A DNA stretch of 18,284 bases. Origin: Xanthoparmelia taractica (Eukaryota; Ascomycota; Lecanoromycetes; Lecanorales; Parmeliaceae). The translations under genes and the position numbers were made by a program. Of the stretch, positions 1 to 9,949 are shown piece after piece. Numbering within the stretch: position 1 is the first letter of the stretch; the number at the start of each line of letters is the position of its first letter. The notes under the pieces were generated by a model that did not search any database, was not told the DNA's origin, and worked only from the letters and a program-made list of their open reading frames with translations. Where the stretch lies: NCBI GenBank assembly GCA_033085395.1, contig JANQBS010000500.1, positions 1-18,284 of the forward strand. The letters run 5' to 3'.

Positions 1-80
1 AAAAGATATAATTTTTTAAAAAAAGTTGAAAAAAAGTTAAAAACGACTATATTCAATAGATACCACACCTTTTCGACCCG
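1..80 (+). mobile_element. Truncated right end of a ~270-bp TA-flanked MITE
   Basis: The window opens inside a MITE. The A/T-rich tract and the closing terminal inverted repeat (ATACCACACCTTTTCGACCCG region, ending at 80, followed by TA) match the right end of the complete copy at 6531-6803. Only about the last 80 bp are present. It is non-coding. The TA next to the terminus suggests Tc1/mariner-type target duplication, which is an inference because the left end lies outside the window. Confidence 0.75.
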
Positions 81-82
81 TA

Positions 83-800
83 CTCAATAAGGGATCGAAA
101 AGAGAAGAATACTTAATATCTTAGAATACGAAGAGTTTATAAGAATATAGAAGATTTATAGTAAGCTACTTCTAGCCCTCCTCTTCCTCGCACTCTCTCG
201 TATCGCCGAGATAAACTATTCCAGCGTATTCGATATTAATTCACGTTTATTTATCGTATAGAAGAACTAGCGAAAATAGATTTGGTGAGAGCTGATTGTA
301 GCTAAGAGTAAATTGATTTCTGCTTCGCTTCGTACCCTCAATAGTGTGATTTTTTATCTCGCTTCGCTCGACACTACTTAAGCTCTATACTTCTACGCAG
401 TAACTTAATAATTTTTAAAAGATATTTTACTAAGAAGAAAGTTAAATCTTTTTATAATACTCGTAATAAGAGTATCGCGAATCTTTTTTTTCTAGAAAAA
501 TAAAAGTTGAGGAAATATAAAGAACTCGAAGAAAGCTTTATATTATTTCTACTTCTTCTACTTCGCATAGCTATCTATAGTCTACAATATATAGTCTACT
601 ATCTATAGATAACAGATAGTAAATAACATATACTTTAAGGATTATTTTCAATTTGCACTCCTAGCGTGATTTTAGAGCCGACTTAATATTACACGAATAT
701 AGCTTACTAAGCGAAGCTTCAATTAATTATAGTAGTAGTATCTTACTCTTAACGGAAATAATTTTTTAGAAGTGTTAATAAGTTATCTACGATTAATATA
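83..800. other. RIP-degraded DNA, no gene recognised
   Basis: A+T-rich, TpA-saturated sequence with stops in every frame. Small less-mutated patches with CTTCGCTTCG-type words are visible near 325-370. The region just before 800 may be the N-terminal part of the relic that follows, but I cannot follow a frame through it with confidence. Confidence 0.6.
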
Positions 801-1530
801 AGAAGATTAAACGAGTCGTAGATCGAAAGATTAAAGCATGAGAACGAGAGCTTATAAAATAAATATAAAAAGAATACGATATCGTCGCTTCGGTGCAGGA
901 TATGCGAGCGCAGCTCGAGGGAGATATAGACTTACTTAGTTCTATTCTTTGCACCTTAGAACGATACGCATTTATAAAACTATCACGTATCGCTAAGATC
1001 TTCTTCGACTCGCCGTCGACTTATAGTGCCGAGAACGATATAGATTAACGAGTATCTATTATCGATAATATAATGTTAATCTATATTCGATAGAAGAAAA
1101 TATTTTATAAAGCTCGTCGAATACGAAGAATTTAGAGGAGAGAAAATAATTCTAATAATAACGTAGAACATCTCTTAAACGTCGTCAAGTTCGATTCTAG
1201 ATTAAAATTCTCGATTTTCAATCTCTTTTCTATAAGATATAAACCGTACTAGTGCCTTTACTACCTCGATAATCTCGATCTATCTTTAAAGAAGCGACTC
1301 TATAATCTAATTTATCTAGTCTTATAATTTAATTATATATATACTAAAGTAATTATTCTATAATTTTTTTATCTTTATTATACTTTCTAATATTTTATAA
1401 TATTTAAATCTACGTATCTTTTAATTTATATAGTCTTCGAGTTTATAGATATTATAAGCTTATTTATACTCTTAAAGTTTATATAATATTCGAGTTAATA
1501 TATTATCTTAGAATATATAATTTTTTAAAG
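800..1530 (+). pseudogene. RIP-killed relic resembling the C2H2 region of DUF3435 proteins
   Basis: One frame (codons in register with 818) can be followed from about 818 to 1530, interrupted mostly by TAG/TAA/TGA at positions consistent with former Trp or Gln codons. Readable blocks include KEYDIVASVQDMRAQLEGD (~860-930), a SxYSAENDID stretch (~1015-1048) followed by a hydrophobic and basic segment, and YKPY-stop-CLYYLDNLDL (~1240-1285). This order resembles the DUF3435 family: a 'DIxxQL' block, then an acidic/basic helix, then a Cys2His2-like 'C-x-x-C-L-G-N' finger. In the finger the second Cys appears as Tyr (TGC to TAC). DUF3435 includes the tyrosine recombinases of large fungal cargo transposons, but the catalytic part is not visible here, so only a remote fragment is claimed. 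Family assignment is from memory of the pattern and is tentative. Confidence 0.4.
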
Positions 1531-2360
1531 ATAAATTAGAAAATTAGAGAGTATCTACTATTTTAGAGTTAAAATCGAAGCGTAAAAAGAGAATCGAAAT
1601 TAAAGCTAGAAGAAAAGAAGAAAAATATTTAAAAATAAAGTATTAAAGAGCGAGAAAAATAAGATAAAGAATTTAAAAATAGATTAAGAAGTTTAGAGAT
1701 ATTATAATACTTATTCTAAAAATATCTTCTCGTTCGTTTTTTATTAAGAAAATTATAAGCTAATAGAAAAGATAGAAAATATTTTATATAGTAAATATAA
1801 AACTATAGTAGTTTACTAAAAGTAAACTTAATAAAAAGATAGATTAGCTAGCGCGATTATATTACTATAAGGGCGCTTTTTAATTATATTATAAAGTTAA
1901 AAATATAACTCATAAATTCGAGTGCCGCGCTTCATAGAAGGCGCACCCTATTTGACCATATGAAGCCCATACGCCGCACCCTACAGGTATTCGTACAACT
2001 CGACCTAACAATTACGTAGACGTTATATTAATTATTCGTAGAAATAGAAGATATTATACTTATCGATTAACTAATTACGAACGATAGTCTTTTAATATAA
2101 TAGAGATCGTATATATAAATTCGATATATTAATCTTTAAGCTAATTCGAGCTTAGAAAGTCTAATACTCGTTATCTATTAATCTATTATTTAAAGACTTT
2201 AATTATACTATTTATAAAGTTCTATATAGCTTAAAGATTATCGTATAAAAGATCTAATTTAGTCGAGACTTCGAAAGATATATAAATATTAAGAAATCTT
2301 ATAGCGTATCGTATAACTTTAGTAGTACGAATAATACTATAGAATAGCGATATTGAGTAA
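1530..2360. other. RIP-degraded DNA with one small un-mutated island
   Basis: Stops in all frames and no recognisable protein. The only compositional break is the island at about 1918-2010, listed separately. The rest is TpA-rich decay. Confidence 0.55.
1918..2010. repeat. GC-richer island with 8-bp hairpin arms
   Basis: About 90 bp keep normal CpA/TpG content, unlike both flanks. GCTTCATA (1929-1936) and TATGAAGC (1959-1966) form inverted arms, and GGCGCACCCTA and GCCGCACCCTA recur ~32 bp apart. It may be an edge of an element or a short unique segment that escaped RIP. No function is assigned. Confidence 0.45.
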
Positions 2361-2430
2361 AATAGATAGAAGTAGAATAGATAGAAGTAGAATAGATAGA
2401 AGTAGAATAGATAGAAGTAGAATAGAGTAG
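2361..2430 (+). repeat. 15-bp minisatellite, four perfect units
   Basis: The unit AATAGATAGAAGTAG repeats exactly at 2361, 2376, 2391 and 2406, then a partial unit AATAGAGTAG follows at 2421. Perfect identity in an otherwise decayed region implies recent slippage or expansion after RIP. Confidence 0.9.
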
Positions 2431-3755
2431 AAGTTGAAAGATAGAAAAGAAAGTAGATATACGTTCGATCTCGAAAATAAAGACTTAAAAATATATATTA
2501 GTAATAAAAATTTAATTTTACGGGGAAAAGAAGGGAATATATTATTCGAAAAAATAACTTATTTAAATATATATAGACATAAATAATTAGAAAAATATAT
2601 AACGTTAATTATATACTAATAGTATTAACTATATTCGAGATCTAACTAATTCTCTAATAGAATCGAAAATTAGACTCTAGTTTAAAGTATTAGACGTCTC
2701 TACTCTAGTCTTCTATTTTACGAATTATAGACGAATAATAATACGAGTAGTCTCGTATTATAGAATAGTCTAGACTTAACGTTTTCGAAAACCCTACTAA
2801 AGCTCTAAGATAGAGAACGAACGTATTATTATATCGTTATTAATAGTGAAATAGATAGATAAGATTATAAACGCTAATTAATATATCTAAATACTGGACT
2901 CTTAGTATCTTCTCTTCCTCTTTTAGCGCTTATTAGTTTATTTTCTCGATCGTCTTATACTTTTCTTAATACTAAAGCACTAATATTAGATTATTAACGC
3001 TAATTAATATAGTAGTAGCGATATTCCCTACTCGTTCTAAATAGATATTATATCGTTCTAAGATTACTTAATATATAGATATATATTTTTCTTATCTCTA
3101 ATTAAACCCTTCGACGTTATATAGAAGAGCTATACGATATCTTATATTATTTTCTAATATATATTTATAGTATAATACTACTTAAGTATACGCTAATATT
3201 AATTTACATGTTTCTCTATACTTATACTTATTATTCGAGAACTTCTTCGCTAATAGCTATAAAGCTTAGCCCGCGTAATTCGCTTTCTTACTTCTCTACT
3301 ATAATTAATAGTGCACTAATACTTATACGAGTAAAGAAATCGCGTATATATATTTTTTAATCTCTTAACTAATTAAAGCGAATTCGTTAAGCGTATCGAT
3401 AGCTATTCTAAAGTTAACGTCTCTCTTAGCTAATCGTTATAATAGCTTCTCTAGAATCCGCTATAGATTAAATATCTATCGAAATAACCAAGTTCGTTTT
3501 CACTCTACCTACTCGAATCTCATCTAGTATAGTCTTATAGATCTATATAGCAAGATAATCAAGTATTCTACTATCTATCTTTTTAATAATATCGCTATTA
3601 ATAATAATAGCTTTATTCTTTAAGACTTCTATATTAGAATCTAATTAAAGAATAACTTCTATATTCGAAAGATGAAATTAGAGAAATCGCGCGATCTCCG
3701 AGACTTCTAGCTTAGATAATTCGTTAAATTCTACTTATCTTTTTCAAGGGCTACT
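2431..3755. other. RIP-degraded transposon DNA, family not determined
   Basis: Both strands have many stops. On the minus strand around 3480-3240 a frame can be read with mainly TAG/TAA interruptions, which suggests a former coding region, but I do not recognise the family. No repeat boundaries were found. Confidence 0.45.
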
Positions 3756-3813
3756 AAATACATCTGCAAATCTGAAAAGTTCCTACTGGATTCAAAATTA
3801 CTAATCGCGCGGC

Positions 3814-3959
3814 TAGGGCTGAAATTAAGAATTCCGTCGAATCAGCAACTCCATTAAAAATTTCGCTTAATTCGCGCGAATTTCGCCCAGTTAGCAACTT
3901 CAACTTACTATACTCACTATTAGCAGTAATCACGTGACTCAGCCCTATATTCAGCCCTA
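3814..3959. repeat. Nested inverted repeat TAGGGCTGAA / TTCAGCCCTA
   Basis: TAGGGCTGAA at 3814-3823 is matched inverted by TTCAGCCCTA ending at 3959, and a second CAGCCCTA lies at 3940-3947. The pair could be the ends of a ~146-bp insert within the larger element or its internal binding sites. No flanking duplication is seen. Confidence 0.4.
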
Positions 3960-4173
3960 TAAGTTTTTTTTTTGATCGACGACGAGGTTCGGTAGCGATA
4001 TGTAGCGATAACCCTCAACGCCATTCTAAAATAGATCTCGAAATCGTAAGTTTTAGATTAAATTCTCGCGGGGATAATGCTCGAAGTAGTACTCGAAGTA
4101 GTACGTAACGTATATTATTAAGTACTTGCTACGAGGACTTTGCGTATAAAATTTAAAATTATCTTATTTACTA

Positions 4174-4278
4174 AATCGTGCTAATTGTGCGAATAGTAAC
4201 TCTATTTGCTTATGGAGCTAAATTTTACCGACATGGGCGGATAAGGCTGAATGTGCTGAATCGTGCTAATCGTGCGAA
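4174..4278 (+). repeat. Direct 20-bp repeat, 85 bp apart
   Basis: AATCGTGCTAATTGTGCGAA (4174-4193) and the same sequence with one T/C difference (4259-4278). Each contains two GTGC half-motifs, so the local pattern is a short iterated TCGTGC/TTGTGC series close to the right end of the element. Confidence 0.8.
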
Positions 4279-4323
4279 CCCGGCGAAATTCGTGCGGAAA
4301 TAAACTTTTTAGATTTGCAGATG

Positions 4324-5435
4324 CTAGTCTTAAATAATCTATCGATTACGATATATAAAGATAATAGACTACGTAATAACTAGCGAAATAGATCTTAGAA
4401 TATTTAATAGTCTTTCTATCTTATAAATATTAAAAGAGCTCTCAAATTCTTTTAGTTTTAATCGTAATAATACTTTCGCTCTTTAATCTAAAAGTAATAA
4501 TATCTCTATATATAATTCTTCGTCGACTAGATTCTAATCGACGAATCTACTTCTCGTTATAACGAGTAATAACTTCTAAGAATATAAGATAGCTAAAAGA
4601 TAATCGATTAAAGATTTTTAAATTTATATAATAGTAGTAGATAATATATCTAATTCGATCGAAGAGAAAAGAAGATTCGTATTATTAATATTATTTATAA
4701 TTATAAGTTAATAACTATTCTTCTTATTTAGTTACTTGAAGACTAGTTTATATATATTAATATTAAGATCGTCTTATATAAGAAGCTATAATCTACGTGC
4801 AATATAATAATAGATATATATAAATATAACAAAGCTAGTTACGTACACCTAGAAGATATAACTCTACGAATAGAATTATCGAAATCTATAAGCGTACTTA
4901 ATAGCGATCTAGGATTTTCTAATATCTTCGATTAATATCTATAAGAGTTTATTTAAAGAAAAGAATCTATATTTAATTTCTTCTATTTTATATAATAAAA
5001 CGCGATAGTATATTTAAAGCTACTTTTTAATTTAGAAGAATATATCTTTTCGATTAATAAAGTTTTAATCTCTCTATAACGATACGAAGAAAAGAAACTT
5101 AATTAATATAATTATAGAAAAACTAATTATATATAATCTAGAATCTAATATTTATTTATTAATTATAACGAAAAGAAGTTTAATATTCTTATTAATCTCT
5201 CGATCTCTTATAATAAGAAAATAATCTTTATATTCTAATCTATTTCTTCTATACGCCTACGTAGTAAATATTAGCGAAGTCTACTTATCTATTTTCGTAG
5301 CTATCGAAGTCGCTATCTACGTATAATTAATCGATTTTCCTAGAATATAGTAGAGAAGTTTCTTAGTATACGCCGTTACTATCGTCGCCGTATAAGGCTA
5401 TTAGCGCTTATTTTTATATATATCGATATTCGAAT
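4324..5435. other. RIP-degraded DNA, no gene recognised
   Basis: TpA-rich with stops in all frames. Short Lys/Asn/Ile-rich segments between stops look like RIP-mutated coding DNA, but no family motif could be identified on either strand. Confidence 0.55.
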
Positions 5436-5580
5436 AGTGGGACTATGGGTTAGTGTGTCTCATGATCTAGCCCCTGTTGCAGATGCATGCGTACATACGA
5501 GGAACACGTGTCTTCGAGAGCACTATATGTATGGGTCTCACACCATCAGTTGGCTCTTCATTCGAATTCTTCTCATTCAG
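5436..5580. other. Un-mutated ~140-bp island
   Basis: Normal base composition with many CA/TG dinucleotides, a GATGCATGCGTAC stretch and an AACACGTGT E-box-like word, bounded on both sides by RIP-type DNA. It has no ORF and no RNA structure that I recognise. It may be unique DNA spared by RIP or a fragment of a low-copy repeat. Confidence 0.5.
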
Positions 5581-6100
5581 AGCAATCGTATTCTTTTATA
5601 ATCTTTATTTAATTAATTCTAAATTATTAGATATCTACATATTAGATTAGCGTATATTCTTCTTATCTTATCTATATCTACACTTATTTAAATCTTTTTA
5701 ACTATCTTATTTTTTTTATATTATAACTATCGCTATTAGACGCTTTAAAATATTTAAGAAAATCTTTAAGAAGACTCTTAATAGATCTAAGACTCTCGTA
5801 AAGATTATTATACTCTCTTTTTTCTCTCGCTTCGCTTAATCTCGTAGAAATAAGTCTATAATATCGAAAATATTCTCTTTAGAGACTCTTAGCTTAAGCG
5901 TAATTAAGAAAATTAATATTAAGATTCTTAGCTATCGCGATTAAGTCTTAGAGCTAAAAGAATATCTTATTAAATACGAATATATAAGTTATACTCTCGT
6001 CGTTATTATTGTTATTATTAATATTATTCGTTTAAGTCTAATATTAATTTAGAGAAGAATAATAATTTTAAAGTCTCTTTTATATATAATAAAAATACGT
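5581..6100. other. RIP-degraded DNA, possible coding relic
   Basis: A+T-rich with frequent TAG/TAA. It merges downstream into the frame described at ~6100-6530. No motif is recognised. Confidence 0.4.
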
Positions 6101-6530
6101 ATCTCTTTCTTAATCTTTATAAACGTTATCGCGTTATCGATATTAAGTATTATAAGTAAATCTTTTTTAAAACATTTAAATTTAAGAATCTTATTAAGCT
6201 AGATAGAGAATACGTTAATCGCGTCGATACGAACGATATTTATAAAGCAAATAAGATAATATTTCTACTAAAGTATTTCAAGGTGTATAATTAGACTATA
6301 TATTACTATATACACTTTATAGTAATTATTTATTTATAGAAGATACTATTAGATAATCGTTTTTATCTAATTAAGTTATTAGCCTTATATAAATTTAACT
6401 TTATATATAAATATTATTATACGTTTATAAATATACGTATCTTAAACAACTAGAATAATTTCATAGTCTAGATTATCGAGAATAGACGTTGTAGCGATCT
6501 TCTACTGCGTAAAATAATCGCCCTTAGCTA
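6100..6530 (+). pseudogene. Unidentified coding relic cut by a MITE
   Basis: A single frame (in register with 6142) runs from about 6100 to 6530 with only TAA/TAG interruptions, and reads through runs such as KLDREYVNRVDTNDIYKANK and ENRRCSDLLLRK. The frame integrity and stop types fit a RIP-inactivated repeat gene, possibly a retroelement gag-like protein. I do not recognise the family. It stops abruptly at 6530, where a 273-bp MITE begins, so the gene was probably split by that insertion. Any continuation after 6804 could not be followed. Confidence 0.35.
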
Positions 6531-6803
6531 CGGGTCGGAAAGGTGTGGTATATTTGATGGTATGGAACTAGTTTTTCGAATATTATATCGAAAGATATAG
6601 AATATCCTATACTTTCATTAAGTTTTTAATAAATATATTATATAATATTAATTTATATTCTAAAAATACGTAAAAAGCTTAAGCGAACACTTATATAATT
6701 ATAAAATTCTATAAATAAATTAAAAATATATAATTTTTTAAAAAAAAGTTAAAAAAAAGTTAAAAACAACTATGTTTAATAGATACCACACCTTTTCGAC
6801 TCG
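6531..6803 (+). mobile_element. Complete MITE, 273 bp, TA target duplication
   Basis: The left end CGGGTCGGAAAGGTGTGGTA and the inverted right end (TACCACACCTTTTCGACTCG) form ~21-bp terminal inverted repeats differing only by G/A-type changes. TA flanks both sides (6529-6530 and 6804-6805). The interior is non-coding and A+T-rich. Copies recur inverted at 7130-7401 and truncated at 1-80. TA duplication and small size point to mobilisation by a Tc1/mariner-superfamily transposase, an inference from the TA only. Confidence 0.88.
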
Positions 6804-7129
6804 TACTCTTAGCGATATTAAGTACTTAGATTCTACTTATAAATTCTTCTTTATATATCGAAGTTTTAATAAGAAACGATATTTACGCGAGTACTAATAA
6901 TATATATATATATCTATCTTAATTATTAGTTGAATTATTTAATAAATATATATTATAAGATTAAAATCGAGATTTTAATTATTAATCTCATCTCGCTTAA
7001 TAATCGAATTTCGAGATTTAAATAACTCTTAACGTATTCGTAGATATCTATATTATTACTATATATAGTAGAAGAACTCTCGTACGCGCTATACGATTTA
7101 TTAGATCTAGATCTTATTAGTTAAGATTA
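6804..7129. other. 326-bp spacer between two inverted MITE copies
   Basis: RIP-type A+T-rich sequence with no gene recognised. Because it lies between oppositely oriented 272/273-bp copies, the whole 6531-7401 interval could fold as a large stem-loop. Confidence 0.6.
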
Positions 7130-7401
7130 CGAGCCGGAAAGGTGTGATATCTATTGAATATAGTCGTTTTCAACTTTTTCTCAACTTTTTTTAAAAAATT
7201 ATATCTTTTTAATCTATTTATAGAATTTTATAATTATATAATCGTTCGCTTAAGCTTTTTACGTATTTTTAGAATATAAAATAATATTATATAATTTATT
7301 TATTAAAAACTTAATGAAAGTATGGGATATCCTATATCTTTCGATATAATATTCGAAAAACTAATCCCATACCATCAAATATACCACACCTTTCCGACCC
7401 G
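7130..7401 (-). mobile_element. Second complete MITE copy, opposite orientation
   Basis: The left end CGAGCCGGAAAGGTGTGATA and right end TACCACACCTTTCCGACCCG are the same terminal repeats as at 6531-6803, in reversed order, with TA at 7128-7129 and 7402-7403. The interior matches the reverse complement of the first copy along its length, with scattered transitions. It sits directly against the un-mutated island at 7404. The short ORFs overlapping this copy are not genes. Confidence 0.88.
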
Positions 7402-7403
7402 TA

Positions 7404-7690
7404 GGGTTGGGGAGGTATTTGATTACACGTTCTGGAGGCGTTGGATTTGGATTCTGGCAATTCACATGAGGACTATCATATGCATGGGCATAGACATAGG
7501 CAAATAGGAGTACGACAGCTATGCGGACATGGCATTCTAGAGACGGGGGTAATGTTACGTGGTGACACGCCAAGTGGCCACTTGGCACTAGCCTGGGCTT
7601 GGCGCACACCCCTATTTCTACCGTGTGGGCTGCTGTATATACCTTCTTTTCTTCCTTATCAATAATATCCTCGTTATTCACGACTATAGA
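7404..7690. other. Un-mutated island, promoter/LTR-like, with 18-bp palindrome
   Basis: About 285 bp of balanced composition with abundant CA/TG, between a MITE and RIP-type DNA. It holds TGTTACGTGGTGACACGCC (from 7552), which resembles an LTR start, a perfect 18-bp palindrome at 7569-7586, a TATA-like GTATATACC (~7635) and CAATAATA (~7661). This arrangement would suit an LTR promoter region, but no second copy or closing terminus is visible. Three short overlapping ORFs (up to 106 codons) cover it in both strands with no family resemblance, and I do not regard them as genes. Confidence 0.4.
7569..7586. promoter_or_regulatory. 18-bp perfect palindrome
   Basis: GCCAAGTGGCCACTTGGC equals its own reverse complement. 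An outer pair (CGCCAAG at 7568-7574 and CTTGGCG ~7598-7604) allows an alternative hairpin. Possible binding site for a dimeric factor; its role is unknown. Confidence 0.6.
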
Positions 7691-8300
7691 GTTTAGTTAA
7701 ATTTATCTTCATAGTCACCTTCTAATAATACGTAGTTAGCGATAAGTAAATACACTCTATATATATCGTTTTATTTAAAGAAGAAGTAAATCGACTATAT
7801 ATTTGTATTCTTATTATAAGAATTCGCGTATATTTAAAGAATATAAAATGCTTCTAGATAAAAGTATTTATAATAAGTATATTAGAGACGAAAAACCTTA
7901 CGATCTATTTCTCTCGAAGAATATATATTCGTTTCTTATTTCTTTTTTTTCTTATCTAGAGATTAACTCGTTATCTTTATAACGTCTCTATACTATTAGA
8001 GAGCGTAATACGTAACTCTTAGTAACTTTCTAATCGTAGTGAAGATAGTTAAGTATATAAGATAGAAACTCGTAGTGACTAAGGTATATCGACTTGTCGA
8101 GTAGTAAGATATAGCTTAATAATAGAGTATTTATATTAGACGAAGATTCTATTAATATCTAATAATAGTAGTAATAGTCGAGTAGCTTCGTTATAATATT
8201 TAGTAATAAATATATTAATAACTAGAGAGAGAAGCTATCTAAGATACGAGATAGCGATATTAAATAAGAAGATTAGATAACTTAGGGGATCTAAACAATA
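7691..8300. other. RIP-degraded DNA, no gene recognised
   Basis: TpA-rich with stops throughout. No repeat ends or protein motifs were identified. Confidence 0.55.
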
Positions 8301-8301
8301 G

Positions 8302-8440
8302 ATCGTCTCGTTCGTTCTTTTTGTCCTTTAGATAATAAGAACGATATAGACGATAAGTCGTCTCGTTCGTTCTCTTCGTTGTCTAAATAATAGGAACGAT
8401 ATAAACGACAAGTCATCTCGCTCGTTCTCTTCGTCTCTCG
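8302..8440 (+). repeat. 55-bp tandem repeat, ~2.5 units
   Basis: The phrase TCGTCTCGTTCGTTCT recurs with a 55-bp period at ~8303, ~8358 and (as TCATCTCGCTCGTTCT) ~8413. The shared tail is AATAAGAACGATATAGACGA-like. Differences are mostly transitions. The repeat could be part of a decayed repetitive coding region, but no protein was recognised. Confidence 0.75.
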
Positions 8441-9945
8441 ATTAACTTCTTAATATATTAAGCTTAGTCGTTCTCAACTAATCTTTCGTATAGATTCTAA
8501 GTTATAGTATATAATAATTTCCTTATTTTTAATTCGTTATTAATTATATAATATTTAATTAATTAATTATTTATACGTTTATCCTTATAATCTAATACAA
8601 ATAAGAAAGTTCTACTACGCGAAATAATTAAGTCTTCTAGTGAGATAACTCTTGCTAAATAACTCGTTAAAGAAATCTTTTAGAAGTATAATTTCTTCTA
8701 AATAATATCTTTAGCTTATCGATTTCGCTTTTTCTTTATTAAGATATAATAAGTCTTAAGATTCTCTAATCTTTTTATATTATCGTAATTATCGTTTCTT
8801 AACTTATAGATATATTTTATATACTTCTAATCTCTCTAAGAGTCTTTCTTTATATTTAAAACTCTTCTTAAGCTTCTTTTTATTCTTCTTCTTAGAAGAC
8901 TTTTCTATCTCTATAGAAAGCTTAGACTGAGTTAATTACTTCTTTGCTAATCGAAACTACTTAAATTAGTCTATATTAAGAATTCAACGTGCGACGACTC
9001 GAATTTATACTATTATATTAGTATCACCCTTATATCGATCGTGCTCGCTTTTTTTAATAGTTCTCGTCGTTTTCTATTTAGTCTAGAATAGAATAATAAA
9101 AGGTGTTTCAAGTTCTACTTGAGTTAATCACACTAGTAGCTCGCTATTCTAGTACTTGAAACTCCTATTTTCTAAAGAAAGTAGTTAAGATTTATTTTAT
9201 CGATGCGCAGCTATATCGTTATTAAACTTTTTCTCTTCTAAAGCTTTAAATAGTAGTCTATTCTATTCTTTAATAGAGATCCCCGCTTATTTAATATTTA
9301 ATATTTAATATTTTTATAAATTTTTAATTAATATTACGTTAAAATAATAATAATAAAAAATATTATTATTAAAAAATAAAAAAGCGTATATATTAATAAA
9401 AAAAATATAAATTAAAAATAATCTATTAATATTAATATTATAGTAAGTACGAAGACTAGCGTAAAAAGTTCTAAATATATTAAGTTCTTAATATTCTTGT
9501 AGGGCTGACTTTAAACATCTCACATATCTATTAATACTTTACATAAAGTACCTATACTTTATATACAAATTTCTATATATATAATATTCTTTCTACACGT
9601 CTCGATAATTATATTTTAAGATTCTTAAAGATTTTTTTTTATTTTTATTAATACTAAGTATACTTGCGATAAGAAAAAGAGGGAGAATATAATACAAATA
9701 TAGCTTTCTTAGGGTCAATACTCTCTATTCTTTTTATATTCTTTAAGATATCTAATGCCTAGAGTATTAATTATAACGATAGTATACGTTTATAAGCACT
9801 TACTCTAATCGAGGCTGGAATTGCTTTCAAAATAATTATTATAATAACTTAAATTTCTCGTTAAACTATTACTCGTCTTTAAAAGTAAGTTAAGAATCGA
9901 GAATATAATTTAGAATAGTTAAAGAAACTTCTTCTTTACTACGTT
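8441..9945. other. RIP-degraded DNA; possible minus-strand Lys-rich relic; low complexity
   Basis: Between about 8960 and 8600 the minus strand reads as a Lys/Arg/Leu-rich, coiled-coil-like segment with RIP-type stops; its family is not recognised. A lightly mutated patch with inverted arms lies at 9097-9169. From ~9288 to 9440 the DNA is nearly pure A+T with ATTTAAT/AATAAT iterations. A further less-mutated patch lies at ~9500-9580. No complete gene is supported. Confidence 0.45.
9097..9169. repeat. Inverted repeat around AGGNGTTTCAAGT
   Basis: AAAGGTGTTTCAAGT (about 9099-9112) faces ACTTGAAACTCCTATTTT (about 9153-9170) across a ~40-bp loop of normal composition. It could be a small MITE or a transcript hairpin. 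No target duplication is seen. Confidence 0.5.
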
Positions 9946-9949
9946 ATAG

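Larger units (their letters stand above)
3761..4323. mobile_element. Lightly mutated non-autonomous element with ~21-bp terminal inverted repeats
   Basis: CATCTGCAAATCTGAAAAGT begins at 3761, and its reverse complement with one G/A difference ends at 4323. These 21-bp arms define a 563-bp unit with more CpA/TpG and GC than its surroundings. No protein is readable. Inside the ends are iterated short motifs: AATCGTGCTAATYGTGCGAA at 4174-4193 and 4259-4278, plus GCGCGAATTTCGCC near 3877-3892, which recurs inverted near 4281-4296. Terminal inverted repeats plus repeated subterminal motifs are typical of cut-and-paste DNA elements that carry transposase-binding sites. A target duplication was not visible, so the superfamily is open. 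Confidence 0.65.

Noticed and set aside
3814..3959. Telomere-like repeats (TAGGGCTGA resembling TTAGGG)
   Set aside because: There is no tandem TTAGGG array. The motif occurs as an isolated inverted pair plus one extra copy inside an inverted-repeat element.
7322..7681. Three overlapping ORFs of 61-106 codons on both strands
   Set aside because: They straddle the MITE end and the un-mutated island, overlap each other in different frames and show no family motif. They are open only because RIP stops are absent there.
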